Source: Reyranella sp. (GTDB lineage: Bacteria > Pseudomonadota > Alphaproteobacteria > Reyranellales > Reyranellaceae). Taken from it: a stretch of 64,000 nt of DNA. The notes below the pieces were generated by a model. That model was not told the origin of the DNA. It was given only the letters and a program-made list of their open reading frames with translations, and ran no database searches. Positions within the stretch are counted from its first letter, which is position 1. Every line of letters begins with the position of its first letter. The stretch spans positions 1-64,000 of the forward strand of contig NZ_JAFKJN010000035.1 of the NCBI RefSeq assembly GCF_017305915.1, given 5' to 3'. Positions 24,059-32,576 of the stretch are shown here, in pieces. A program made the position numbers and the translations under genes.

Positions 24059-24459
24059 ATGCCTCGCGATCCCGACTGGGTGATCGGCGGCTTCCGCTAC
24101 GCCACCGGAAGCAGGCCGGTGGGCTCGCTGCCGCTCGGCCTGTTCAACGACTCAGGGACGCTCGACCATGTCGGCTTCAGGGCGGCCCTGGATTCACCGG
24201 CGATGCATCGGGCGGGCCGAGCCGCCGGTCGACCGGGCGCCGCGGCCAATGGGTGCCGCTGAAGCTTGGGCTGGTGGCCGAGGTGCGGTACGACCACATC
24301 ACCGGCGAGCGCTTCCGTCACGGCACGCGGTTCCTGCGCTGGCGCCCCGACAAGTCGCCGCGTGACTGCACTTTCGATCAGCTGCGACAGGAAGCGCGGC
24401 CCTCTCGCCCGTTCGTGACGAAAAAGCGTCGAACCCATCGGCCGCAGGCAGCGTTATAG
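24059..24459 (+). pseudogene. Remnant of an ATP-dependent DNA ligase (OB-fold domain only, frameshifted)
   Basis: The first frame gives PDWVIGGFRYATGSRPVGSLPLGLFNDSGTLDHVGF, the start of the C-terminal OB domain of LigC/LigD-type ligases. After about 24180 the match moves to another frame: GFTGDASGGPSRRSTG, QWVPLKLGLVAEVRYDHITGERFRHGTRFLRWRPDKSP, CTFDQL. About 20 expected residues between VGF and GFTG are missing, so there is a deletion plus a frame change. The nucleotidyltransferase domain is absent and the window upstream holds an unrelated gene. It is a decayed fragment. Confidence 0.8.
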
Positions 24460-24480
24460 TCGCGAGACGGAGGAGTTGGA

Positions 24481-25764
24481 TTGGCCCGAACGCGGTTCGC
24501 GGTGGGGATTGCGCTCGTGTGCGCCGCAGCGATCGCGGCTGCGATCGTGTTCGCGTGGCCGCCGGAGATCGAGAAGGTCACGCCGCCCGCCCCCGACTCC
24601 TTCGATCGTTACCGCGTCGCCGAGGGCGAGGACCTTGCGAGACTGGGCAACTGCGCCGGCTGCCACACGTCCGACCCGTCGCGGCCCTTGGCCGGCGGCC
24701 GCGCCCTGCCGACGCCGTTCGGCACGGTGTTCGCCACCAACATCACGCCGCATCCCGACGACGGCATCGGCGCGTGGTCGCGCGAAGCCTTCGGCCGCGC
24801 CATGCGCCGCGGCGTCGCGCGCGACGGCACGCACCTCTATCCCGCCTTCCCCTACGATCACTTCACGCGCACCACCGACCAGCAGCTCGACGCGCTCTAT
24901 GCCTGGCTGATGACGCGGCGGCCGATCGCGGGGAGCGCACCGCAGACGAAGCTCGACGGCGTGGCGGGCTGGCGGCCGGCGATGGCCGGCTGGAACCTGG
25001 TCTTCCTGCGCGAGGGCGCGATCGCCGACGATCCGTCGCAGACGCCGCAATGGAATCGCGGCCGCGCGCTGGTCGCCGGGCTGGCGCATTGCAGCAGCTG
25101 CCACACGCCGCGCGACCGCTTCGGTGCCGAGGATCGCTCGCGCCGCTTCGACGGCGCCGAGATCGAAGGCTGGTACGCACCGCCGCTCAATGCGAGCTCG
25201 CCGGCCGTGCGACCGTGGACGGTCGACGAGCTCTACACCTACCTGCGCACCGGCCTCGGCCCCCGGCACGCGGCGGCGGCCGGCCCGATGGGCGGCGTCA
25301 CGCGCGCCCTGGCGCAGGTGCCCGAGGACGATGTGCGCGCCATCGCCGTCTATGTCGCGTCGCTGATGGCCGCGGCGCCGGCGGCACTCCAGGACTCGCC
25401 AGAACCGATCGATCGCCTGGCCGACGCCGCACGCGCCCATCCCGAGGGCGCGACGCTGTTCGCCGGCGCCTGCGCCACCTGCCACGAGCAAGGCGCGCCG
25501 ATGATGCAGCAGGGCCGCCCGCACCTCGCCTGGGGCACGCCGCTGCACACGGACAATGCGCGCAACACCGTCGCCATTATCATGAAGGGGCTGGCCTCGC
25601 CGGCCGGCGCCACCGGTCCGACGATGCCCGCCTATGCCGACATGCTCGACGACCGCCAGGTGCAGGAGCTCGCCGCCTATCTGCGGACGCGCTTCACCGA
25701 CAAGCCGCCGTGGTCCGATGTGCAGGCTGCGGTAACCGAGGTACGGCAAGGGGAGCCGAAGTGA
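24481..25764 (+). CDS. Triheme cytochrome c subunit of a molybdenum dehydrogenase
   Basis: 427 residues with an N-terminal signal/anchor helix (about 5-25) and three heme motifs: CAGCH at 58-62, CSSCH at 204-208, CATCH at 331-335. The layout matches the cytochrome c subunits of membrane-linked alcohol or aldehyde dehydrogenases, which pass electrons to ubiquinone or an oxidase in the periplasm. The start is TTG 24481 with GGAGGAG just upstream. It overlaps the next gene by GTGA and forms an operon with the 2Fe-2S and Mo subunits. Confidence 0.92.
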   Translation: MARTRFAVGIALVCAAAIAAAIVFAWPPEIEKVTPPAPDSFDRYRVAEGEDLARLGNCAGCHTSDPSRPLAGGRALPTPFGTVFATNITPHPDDGIGAWSREAFGRAMRRGVARDGTHLYPAFPYDHFTRTTDQQLDALYAWLMTRRPIAGSAPQTKLDGVAGWRPAMAGWNLVFLREGAIADDPSQTPQWNRGRALVAGLAHCSSCHTPRDRFGAEDRSRRFDGAEIEGWYAPPLNASSPAVRPWTVDELYTYLRTGLGPRHAAAAGPMGGVTRALAQVPEDDVRAIAVYVASLMAAAPAALQDSPEPIDRLADAARAHPEGATLFAGACATCHEQGAPMMQQGRPHLAWGTPLHTDNARNTVAIIMKGLASPAGATGPTMPAYADMLDDRQVQELAAYLRTRFTDKPPWSDVQAAVTEVRQGEPK

Positions 25765-26237
25765 TCACGCTCACCGTCAACGGCCAGATGCACGAGGTCG
25801 AGGTCGATCCCGACACGCCCCTGCTCTACGTGCTGCGCAACGACCTCGAGCTCAACGGCGCCAAGTTCGGCTGCGGCCTGGGGCAATGCGGCGCCTGCAC
25901 CGTGCTGCTGGACGACAAGCCGGTCTTCTCCTGCCTGGTGCCGGCGGCCGCGCTCGGCACGCGCAAGATCCGCACGATCGAAGGCTTGCCGGCTGCGCTG
26001 CCCGCCGCCTTCGAGACCGAGCAGGCAGCGCAATGCGGCTACTGCATCGCCGGCATGATCGTGCGCGCCCAGGCGCTGCTCGAGCGCAATCCGCGCCCGA
26101 CCGAACAAGAAGTACGGGCCCATCTCGCGCCCAGCCTCTGCCGCTGCGGCACCCACATGCGCATCCTGCGCGCCGTGCGCCGCGCCGCCGAGGCGATGGG
26201 CGGCGGCGTGCGCGACGTTGCGGAGCAAACACCATGA
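25761..26237 (+). CDS. [2Fe-2S] small subunit of xanthine dehydrogenase-family enzyme
   Basis: 158 residues with the plant-type cluster ligands C38, C43, C46, C58 and the second cluster ligands C92, C95, C127, C129, as in CoxS/IorA-type subunits. No signal peptide is visible, so it probably travels with the Tat-exported Mo subunit. GTG 25761 overlaps the cytochrome gene stop, and ATG of the large subunit overlaps its TGA. It carries electrons from the Mo centre to the cytochrome. Confidence 0.95.
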   Translation: MITLTVNGQMHEVEVDPDTPLLYVLRNDLELNGAKFGCGLGQCGACTVLLDDKPVFSCLVPAAALGTRKIRTIEGLPAALPAAFETEQAAQCGYCIAGMIVRAQALLERNPRPTEQEVRAHLAPSLCRCGTHMRILRAVRRAAEAMGGGVRDVAEQTP

Positions 26238-28465
26238 CGCTCGGCCGCCGCGCCTTCATCGCCAACGCGCTGGTCGTCTCGTTCGCGCTCGGCGGCCGCG
26301 GCCTTGCGCAGGGCAAGAAGCTGCCGCCGTCGCTCGCCAAGACGCCTGAGCTCGATTCGTGGATCCGGGTCGGCAGCGACGGGCGCATCACCGTCTTCAC
26401 CGGCAAGGCCGAGCTCGGCCAGGGCATCAAGACCGCGCTGATGCAGGTCGCCGCGCACGAGCTGGCGACGCCGTTCGCCAGCATCGATCTCGTCACCGCC
26501 GACACCGCCCGCACGCCGGACGAAGGCGTGACCGCCGGCAGCCATTCGATGCAGGACAGCGGCACCGCCATCGTCAACGCCTGCGCCAACGTCCGGGCGC
26601 TGCTCGCCGAAGCCGCGGCGTGGCAGTTCGCCATGGCCATCGACAAGATTGCGTTGCGCGACGGCGCCGCGCATGCGCCCGACGGCCGCAGCGTCCCCTA
26701 CGGCGATCTCGCCGCGGCGCTGTCGCTGCAGGTCGACGCCAAGCCCGGCATGCCGCGCCGCGCCGACGGCCCGCGGCTGCTCGGCCAGGACCTGCCGCGG
26801 GTCGATATTCCCGCCAAGGTGACCGGCGGCGCGGCCTACGTGCAGGACATGCGCCTGCCCGGCATGCTGCATGCGCGCGTGGTGCGCGGTCCGAGCGACG
26901 GCACAACGGTGAAGGCCGCCGACATCGCGGCCGTCGAGAAGATGCCCGGCGTCGTGAAGGTGGTGCGCGCCGGCCGCTTCCTGGCCGTGGTCGCCGATCG
27001 GGAATGGCGCGCGGTCAAGGCGCTGCATCGCCTGCAGGCCGGCGGCTGGGAACGCACGGCGGCGCCGATCGAAGCCGCCGACCTGCGCGAGACGATCCGC
27101 CGCCTGCCGGCACAGGATATGGCGATCTTCGACTACGGCGGCCCGCCGACGCCGGCCGAGGCGCGCGTGCTGCGCGCCCGCTACAGCCGGCCGCACCTGA
27201 TGCACGGCTCGGTCGGCCCGTCCTGCGCCGTGGCGCTGTGGGAGGACAACGGCGTCACGGTGTGGACGCACAGCCAGGGCGTCTATCCGTTGCGCCGCGC
27301 GCTCGCCGAGCTGCTGAAGCTCGAGCCTGCGAAAGTGCGCTGCGTCCATGTCGAGGGCTCGGGCTGCTACGGCCACAACGGCGCCGACGATGTCGCGGCC
27401 GATGCGGCGCTCGCGGCGCGCGCGGTGCCGGGCCATCCGGTGCGCCTGCAATGGATGCGCGAGCAAGAGCATGGCTGGGAGCCGCTCGGCTCGGCGATGG
27501 TGGTCGAGATGACGGCGGAGCTCGGCGCCGACAACCGCATCGTCGGCTGGCGCCACGAGGTCTGGAGCAACACCCACAGCACGCGGCCGACGACCGCCGG
27601 CGGCCTGCTCGCCGGCCGCGAGGTCGAACCGCCGTTCACGCCGCCCAAACCGCGCCCGATCCCGATGCCCGAGGGCGGCGGGGCACGCAACGGCAACCCG
27701 ATCTACGCCCTGCCCAACGCCCGCGGCACCTTCCACTTCGTCGAGCAGATGCCAGTGCGCGTGTCGGCGCTGCGCGGACTCGGCGCGCAGATGAACGTGT
27801 TCGCGATCGAGTCCTTCATGGACGAGATCGCGGCCGAGGCCGGCGCCGATCCGGTCGCCTTCCGCCTCGCCTGGCTGCAGGACGAGCGGGCGCGCGAGGT
27901 CGTGCGCCGCGCCGCAGACCGCTTCGGCTGGGCGCAGCGCGGCATGAGAAACAATGGCGGCGGCGAGGGCCGCGGCACCGGCTTCGCCTTCGCCCGCTAC
28001 AAGAACCTCGCGAGCTACTGCGCCGTCGCGATGGCGGTGCGGGTCGACCGCGACACCGGCGAGATCCATGTGCCGCGCGTGGTCGCCGCGGTCGACAGCG
28101 GCGAGGCGGTCAATCCCGACGGCATCCGCAACCAGATCGAAGGCGGCATCGTGCAGTCGCTGAGCTGGACGACGCTGGAATCGGTCGGCTTCGCCAAGTC
28201 GCATCGCACCAGCTTCGACTGGAGCGCCTATCCGATCCTGCGCTTTCCCGCCGTGCCCGGCCGTATCGAGGTGCAGGTGATCGACCGGCCGGGCCAGCCT
28301 TTCCTCGGCGCCGGCGAGGCCTCGCAGGGGCCGGCGTCGGCCGCGCTCGCCAACGCCGTCGCCGATGCGCTCGGCCTGCGGCTGCGCGACATGCCCCTGT
28401 CGCCGACGCGGATCAGGGCCGCGCTCAGGCCGAAGCCTGCGGACGCCCGCCAAGCTGCCGGATGA
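26234..28465 (+). CDS. Molybdopterin large subunit, xanthine dehydrogenase family (isoquinoline/aldehyde oxidoreductase type)
   Basis: 743 residues. The N-terminus GRRAFIANALVVSFALGG is a Tat signal, so the folded enzyme would act in the periplasm. The Mo-binding regions ELGQGIKTALMQ, ALRGLGAQMNVFAIESFMDE and the C-terminal GAGEASQGP (catalytic glutamate) are present. The cytochrome-2Fe-2S-Mo order is as in isoquinoline 1-oxidoreductase and nicotinate or aldehyde dehydrogenase clusters. Substrate cannot be fixed. The last 41 bases overlap the convergent gluconokinase gene. Confidence 0.93.
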   Translation: MTLGRRAFIANALVVSFALGGRGLAQGKKLPPSLAKTPELDSWIRVGSDGRITVFTGKAELGQGIKTALMQVAAHELATPFASIDLVTADTARTPDEGVTAGSHSMQDSGTAIVNACANVRALLAEAAAWQFAMAIDKIALRDGAAHAPDGRSVPYGDLAAALSLQVDAKPGMPRRADGPRLLGQDLPRVDIPAKVTGGAAYVQDMRLPGMLHARVVRGPSDGTTVKAADIAAVEKMPGVVKVVRAGRFLAVVADREWRAVKALHRLQAGGWERTAAPIEAADLRETIRRLPAQDMAIFDYGGPPTPAEARVLRARYSRPHLMHGSVGPSCAVALWEDNGVTVWTHSQGVYPLRRALAELLKLEPAKVRCVHVEGSGCYGHNGADDVAADAALAARAVPGHPVRLQWMREQEHGWEPLGSAMVVEMTAELGADNRIVGWRHEVWSNTHSTRPTTAGGLLAGREVEPPFTPPKPRPIPMPEGGGARNGNPIYALPNARGTFHFVEQMPVRVSALRGLGAQMNVFAIESFMDEIAAEAGADPVAFRLAWLQDERAREVVRRAADRFGWAQRGMRNNGGGEGRGTGFAFARYKNLASYCAVAMAVRVDRDTGEIHVPRVVAAVDSGEAVNPDGIRNQIEGGIVQSLSWTTLESVGFAKSHRTSFDWSAYPILRFPAVPGRIEVQVIDRPGQPFLGAGEASQGPASAALANAVADALGLRLRDMPLSPTRIRAALRPKPADARQAAG

Positions 28466-28949
28466 TATCGGCCACGATCTCCTCCGGCGTGCCGCCGATA
28501 TCGGTGACGATCGGCCGCTCGTCGGGACCGGGCTCCTGCAGCGTCGCGAACTGGCTGTCGAGCAGGCCGACCGGCATGAAGTGCCCGCGTCGCGCGGCCA
28601 TGCGCCGATGAATCAGGTCATGCGACCCTTTGAGATAGACCACGCGCACCTGCGGCCGGTTGCCGATCAAAATGTCGCGGTACGTACGCTTCAGCGCCGA
28701 GCAGGTGATGACGCCGCCCTTCCCTTCGCCGCGCCATTCGTCGATCTTGGCGGCGATGGCCCCGAGCCAGGGCCAGCGGTCTTCATCGGTGAGCGGCGTG
28801 CCGCTTTTCATCTTCTCGACGTTGGACGGAGGATGGAATTTGTCGCCCTCGAGGAACTCGACGCCGAGCGCGGCGGCGAGCTTCTCGGCCACCGTGGTCT
28901 TGCCTGAGCCCGATACGCCCATCACCACGAGAATCGTGTCGAAAGCCAT
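28425..28949 (-). CDS. gntK: Gluconokinase
   Basis: 174 residues with the Walker A motif GVSGSGKTT at 11-19, then GDKFHPPSNVEKM and ITCSALKRTYRD, all diagnostic for GntK. It phosphorylates gluconate to 6-phosphogluconate in the cytoplasm. ATG 28949-28947 shares two bases with the zwf ATG 28948-28950 on the other strand, so the two start codons form a CATG. Functionally it pairs with zwf in feeding 6-phosphogluconate into the Entner-Doudoroff or pentose phosphate route. Confidence 0.95.
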   Translation of the reverse strand: MAFDTILVVMGVSGSGKTTVAEKLAAALGVEFLEGDKFHPPSNVEKMKSGTPLTDEDRWPWLGAIAAKIDEWRGEGKGGVITCSALKRTYRDILIGNRPQVRVVYLKGSHDLIHRRMAARRGHFMPVGLLDSQFATLQEPGPDERPIVTDIGGTPEEIVADIIRQLGGRPQASA

Positions 28950-30453
28950 GAACCTGCCTACTGCAAATCCCGCCGAAACGACACCCGATAGCGCACCGCC
29001 GCCCCCAACCTGCACGCTGGTGATCTTCGGCGCGACCGGCGACCTCACGCGACGCCTGCTGGTGCCGGCGCTGCGCAACCTCAGGCGCAACGGCCTGCTG
29101 CCCGACGATTTCGCGCTGATTGGCGTCGCCTCGCGCGACATCGGCGACGACGGCTTCCGCGAGCATCTGCGCAAGGGCATGGAGCAGTTCGGCGGCGGGG
29201 CGCGCGACGACATCGACTGGTTCCTGCAGCGCACCCGGTATGTCTCGGGCAAGTTCGAGGGGCCGGAACCCTACAAGGCGGTGGCTGCGCTCCTGCCGGC
29301 CGAGCGCAACGCGCTGTTCTATCTCGCCACGCCGCCGACCGAGTTTCAGGTGATCGCCCGCCGGCTGGGCAAGGCCGACCTGCTGCGCGAGGGCGAAAAC
29401 ACCTTCCGGCGCCTGGTGATCGAGAAGCCGTTCGGCCACGACCTTCCCTCGGCAGCGGCGCTCGACAAGCGGCTGCTGCGGGTGGCGCACGAGGACCAGA
29501 TCTTCCGCATCGACCATTACCTCGGCAAGGAGACGGTGCAGAACATCCTGGTGCTGCGCTTTGCCAACGGCTTCGTCGAGCCGTTGTGGAATCGCGACCA
29601 CATCGACCATGTGCAGATCACCGTTGCCGAGACAGTCGGCGTCGAGGGCCGCGGCAAGTCCTACAACGGCACCGGCGCGCTGCGCGACATGGTACCGAAC
29701 CACCTCTTCCAGCTCCTCAGCCTGATCGCCATGGAGCCGCCCAGCCATCTCAGCGCCGGCGCACTGCGCGCCGAGAAGGCCAAGGTGCTGCACGCCGTCC
29801 GCAATCTCGACCCGCGTCTCGACGTGGTGCGCGCCCAGTACGGCGCCGGCCGGGTCGGCGACGCAGCCGTCCCGGCCTATCGCGGGGAGCCCGACGTACC
29901 GACCGATTCGAGCAGCGAGACCTATGTCGCGATGAAGCTCGGCATCGACAACTGGCGCTGGGTCGGCGTGCCGTTCTACCTGCGCACCGGCAAGCGGCTG
30001 GGGCGGCGACGTACCGAGATCACGGTGCAGTTCCGGCAGGCGCCGCTCGCCCTGTTCCGCGACACGCCGGTCGAGCGGCTGCCGCCCAACGACCTCACCC
30101 TGCACATCCAGCCCGAGGAAGGCGTGCAGTTGCGCTTCGGCGTCAAGATCCCCGGACCGACGGTGCGGATCGACGGCGCCGACATGAAGTTCAACTACAG
30201 CGACGTCTTCGAGGCCAAGCCCAGCACCGGCTACGAGACGCTGATCTACGACTGCATGATGGGCGACGCCTCGCTGTTCCAGCCCGCCGAGACGATCGAG
30301 GCCGGCTGGGGCGTGATCCAGCCCATCCTCGATGCGTGGGAGAACGATCGCGACATTCCGCTGGCGATCTACGACGCTGGCGGCATGGGACCGAAGGAGG
30401 CCGACGAGCTGCTGGCGCGCGATCACCGCCGCTGGCGGCGCATCATCCGATGA
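28948..30453 (+). CDS. zwf: Glucose-6-phosphate dehydrogenase
   Basis: 501 residues, normal length. The N-terminal LVIFGATGDLTRRLL binds NADP, EKPFGHD is present, and the substrate site RIDHYLGKE carries the catalytic histidine. It oxidises glucose 6-phosphate to 6-phosphogluconolactone. No later start keeps the nucleotide-binding strand, so ATG 28948 is firm although it leaves no intergenic space to gntK; its promoter must lie inside gntK. ATGA overlap joins it to the HAD phosphatase gene. Confidence 0.97.
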   Translation: MNLPTANPAETTPDSAPPPPTCTLVIFGATGDLTRRLLVPALRNLRRNGLLPDDFALIGVASRDIGDDGFREHLRKGMEQFGGGARDDIDWFLQRTRYVSGKFEGPEPYKAVAALLPAERNALFYLATPPTEFQVIARRLGKADLLREGENTFRRLVIEKPFGHDLPSAAALDKRLLRVAHEDQIFRIDHYLGKETVQNILVLRFANGFVEPLWNRDHIDHVQITVAETVGVEGRGKSYNGTGALRDMVPNHLFQLLSLIAMEPPSHLSAGALRAEKAKVLHAVRNLDPRLDVVRAQYGAGRVGDAAVPAYRGEPDVPTDSSSETYVAMKLGIDNWRWVGVPFYLRTGKRLGRRRTEITVQFRQAPLALFRDTPVERLPPNDLTLHIQPEEGVQLRFGVKIPGPTVRIDGADMKFNYSDVFEAKPSTGYETLIYDCMMGDASLFQPAETIEAGWGVIQPILDAWENDRDIPLAIYDAGGMGPKEADELLARDHRRWRRIIR

Positions 30454-31250
30454 AGATCTCTGCCCTGATCTCCGACGTCGACGGCACGCTGGTGACGCCG
30501 GCCAAGATCCTGACCGAGCGCAGCCAGCAGGCCGTCGCCGAGCTGCACAGGCGCGGCATCGGCTTTACCATCATCAGCGCCCGCCCGCCGCGCGCCATGA
30601 CCATGTTCGTCGAGCCTTTGTCGATCGCCATGCCGATCGCCGGCTTCAATGGCGGTGCCTTCACCGGCCCCGACCTGACGCCAATCGAGAACCATCTGCT
30701 GGCGCCCGAGACGGCGCAGCGCGCACACGACCTGCTGCGCTCCAAGGGTATCGATGTCTGGGTGTTCAGCGGGCTGGATTGGCTGCTGATCGACGCCGAC
30801 AATGCACACGTCGTCCCGGAGATCCGCGTCGTGCGCTTCAAGCCGACCCTCGTGCGCAACCTCGAGCCGGCGCTCGCCTCGGCCTTCAAGGTCGTCGGCG
30901 TCAGCGAGGACCACGACCTGCTGGCGCGCTGCGAGCGCGAGCTGCAGGCGGCGCTCGGCGAGCAGGCGTCGGTCTCGCGGTCGCAGCCCTTCTATCTCGA
31001 CGTCACGCATCCGCTGGCCAACAAGGGTACGGCGGTGGCGCGGCTCGCGGCGCTGATGGGCGTGCCGCTGGCCGAGGTCGCGGTGATCGGCGACAATCAC
31101 AACGACGTCGGCATGTTCGCCCAGGGCGGGCTCAGCATCGCCATGGGCAATGCCGTGCCGGACGTGCAGGCCCATGCCGCGGTCGTTACGGAATCGAACG
31201 ATCGCGAAGGGTTCGCCGAAGCCATCCGCAAATACATCCTGGACGCATGA
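30450..31250 (+). CDS. Cof-type HAD phosphatase
   Basis: 266 residues with HAD motif I ISDVDGTLVTP (nucleophile D9), motif II ISARPP, and motif III/IV in NKGTAVARLAALMGV and VIGDNHNDVGMF. The C2-type cap lies between. Cof proteins dephosphorylate sugar phosphates, pyridoxal phosphate or other metabolites. It overlaps zwf by ATGA, so a sugar phosphate substrate is a reasonable inference. Confidence 0.92.
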   Translation: MKISALISDVDGTLVTPAKILTERSQQAVAELHRRGIGFTIISARPPRAMTMFVEPLSIAMPIAGFNGGAFTGPDLTPIENHLLAPETAQRAHDLLRSKGIDVWVFSGLDWLLIDADNAHVVPEIRVVRFKPTLVRNLEPALASAFKVVGVSEDHDLLARCERELQAALGEQASVSRSQPFYLDVTHPLANKGTAVARLAALMGVPLAEVAVIGDNHNDVGMFAQGGLSIAMGNAVPDVQAHAAVVTESNDREGFAEAIRKYILDA

Positions 31251-31337
31251 CGGGGCTGTCATCGAGATAGGGTTGTTTCTCGGCATCGCGTCGTGTGTCA
31301 TCGTGGCGGAACCTGGCCGAGTGGAGGTGCTGGAACG

Positions 31338-31556
31338 ATGCGCAAGATGATCCACGTCGCGACCGCCAGCCACGACGCGCTGCTGACGCTGGCGCGCGAG
31401 ACCGGCCAGACTTTCCAGGACCTGATCGACCAGGCGATCGCCGACCTGCTGAAGAAGCACAAGCGGCCGGTCACCCTGAAGGACATGCTGCGCGAGAGCC
31501 TCGCCGCACCGCCGGCCAAGGAGGCGGGCCGGCCGAAGCGGCCGCGGCCCGCCTGA
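31338..31556 (+). CDS. Small RHH-like/antitoxin-like protein
   Basis: 72 residues from ATG 31338, which has GGAGGTG upstream. The core ALLTLARETGQTFQDLIDQAIADLLKKHKRP looks like the two helices of a ribbon-helix-helix protein; the C-terminus is Lys/Pro/Ala-rich and disordered. No toxin gene is next to it. The cyoA remnant starts 9 bases after its stop. The family is not certain. Confidence 0.6.
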   Translation: MRKMIHVATASHDALLTLARETGQTFQDLIDQAIADLLKKHKRPVTLKDMLRESLAAPPAKEAGRPKRPRPA

Positions 31557-31564
31557 CGGGCGGC

Positions 31565-31768
31565 GTGCTCGATCCGCAGGGTCCGATCGGCGCGGCCCAG
31601 CGGCTGATCCTGATCGACGCCACGGTGGTGACGCTGGCGGTGGTCGTGCCGGTGATCGTCCTCTGCCCGGGCTTCGCCTGGTGGTTCCGTGCCGGCAACC
31701 GCCGCGCCCGTTACCTGCCCGACCGGGAATATTCCGGTCCGGTCGAGCTGGTGCCGCGGTCCGCATGA
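31565..31768 (+). pseudogene. N-terminal remnant of ubiquinol oxidase subunit II (CyoA)
   Basis: 67 codons: VLDPQGPIGAAQRLILID, a hydrophobic helix (VVTLAVVVPVIVL), then FAWWFRAGNRRARYLPDREYSGPVELV. This matches the N-terminus of CyoA, from just after the lipoprotein signal through the first helix and the YSG-x-x-ELV segment. The protein then ends in PRSA and a stop where CyoA continues with VWSIP and its second helix and CuA-like domain. The signal sequence is also missing. No cyoBCD genes are near. It is probably left from a deletion. Confidence 0.8.
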
Positions 31769-31772
31769 AAGC

Positions 31773-32504
31773 CTAGAGGAACGACATGCCGCCGGACAGC
31801 GCCACGGTCTGGCCGGTCATGTAGGCGTTGCCGGCCAGCATCAGCACGATCTGCGCGCACTCGTCCGGCGTGCCGAAGCGGCCGAGCGGGATGCGCGACG
31901 CCGCCGAGGCCAACCCCTGCTTCACCATGTCGGTCTCGATCAGCGACGGCGCCACGGCGTTGACGGTGATGCCGTCCTTCACCAGCCGCGCGGCATAGCC
32001 GCGGGTCATGCCTTCCATGCCGGCCTTCGAGGCGTTGTAGTGCGGCCCGACGCCGCCCGCCCCGCGCGCCGCGCCGGACGAGATGTTGACGATGCGGCCC
32101 CACTGGCGCCGGCGCATGCCGGGGATCACCGCCTGGGTGCACAGGAAGACCGACTTCAGGTTGACCGCGATGGTGACGTCGAAGTCGGCCTCGGTGAGAT
32201 CGTCGACGGTGCGCACCAGGCCGATGCCCGCGTTGTTCACCAGCACGTCGACCGGCCCCAGCGCGCGCTCGATACAGCCGATCATCCGCGCGACCTCGCT
32301 CGCCTGGGACACATCGGCGCGCACGGCGTGCGCCTTGCTGCCGGTGGCCCGGATGCTCTCGGCCACCGCCTCGGCGTCGGCCTGTTTCTCACGATAATTC
32401 ACGGCCACGGCCGCGCCCGCTTCGGCCAGCGAAACGGCGATCGCCTCACCGATCCCGCGCGAACCGCCGGTCACCAATGCAACGCGTCCGGTCAAATCGG
32501 TCAT
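31773..32504 (-). CDS. SDR family oxidoreductase (FabG-like)
   Basis: 243 residues with TGGSRGIGEAIA, NNAGIGL, the NISSGAARG serine and Y-N-A-S-K. NYREKQADAEA after beta2 suggests NADPH. The overall pattern, including VNAVAPSLIETDM, resembles 3-oxoacyl-ACP reductase and related acetoacetyl-CoA reductases. ATG 32504 is preceded by GGGAGCGGGG. Its stop lies 4 bases from the end of the convergent cyoA remnant. It diverges from the LLM oxidoreductase gene. Confidence 0.9.
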   Translation of the reverse strand: MTDLTGRVALVTGGSRGIGEAIAVSLAEAGAAVAVNYREKQADAEAVAESIRATGSKAHAVRADVSQASEVARMIGCIERALGPVDVLVNNAGIGLVRTVDDLTEADFDVTIAVNLKSVFLCTQAVIPGMRRRQWGRIVNISSGAARGAGGVGPHYNASKAGMEGMTRGYAARLVKDGITVNAVAPSLIETDMVKQGLASAASRIPLGRFGTPDECAQIVLMLAGNAYMTGQTVALSGGMSFL

Positions 32505-32576
32505 TCCCCGCTCCCTAAATCCTGAACAACCGTTTACCATGCCTTCCGAACACACAGGATCCAACAGGAGGCCCGT

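Noticed and set aside
26039..28453. 804-codon frame antisense to the molybdopterin subunit
   Set aside because: No domain, strongly His/Arg-biased; the plus-strand gene is unambiguous.
31293..31337. Upstream extension of the small RHH-like gene
   Set aside because: ATG 31338 has a good GGAGGTG site; the extra residues are Gly/Cys-rich and look like leader sequence.
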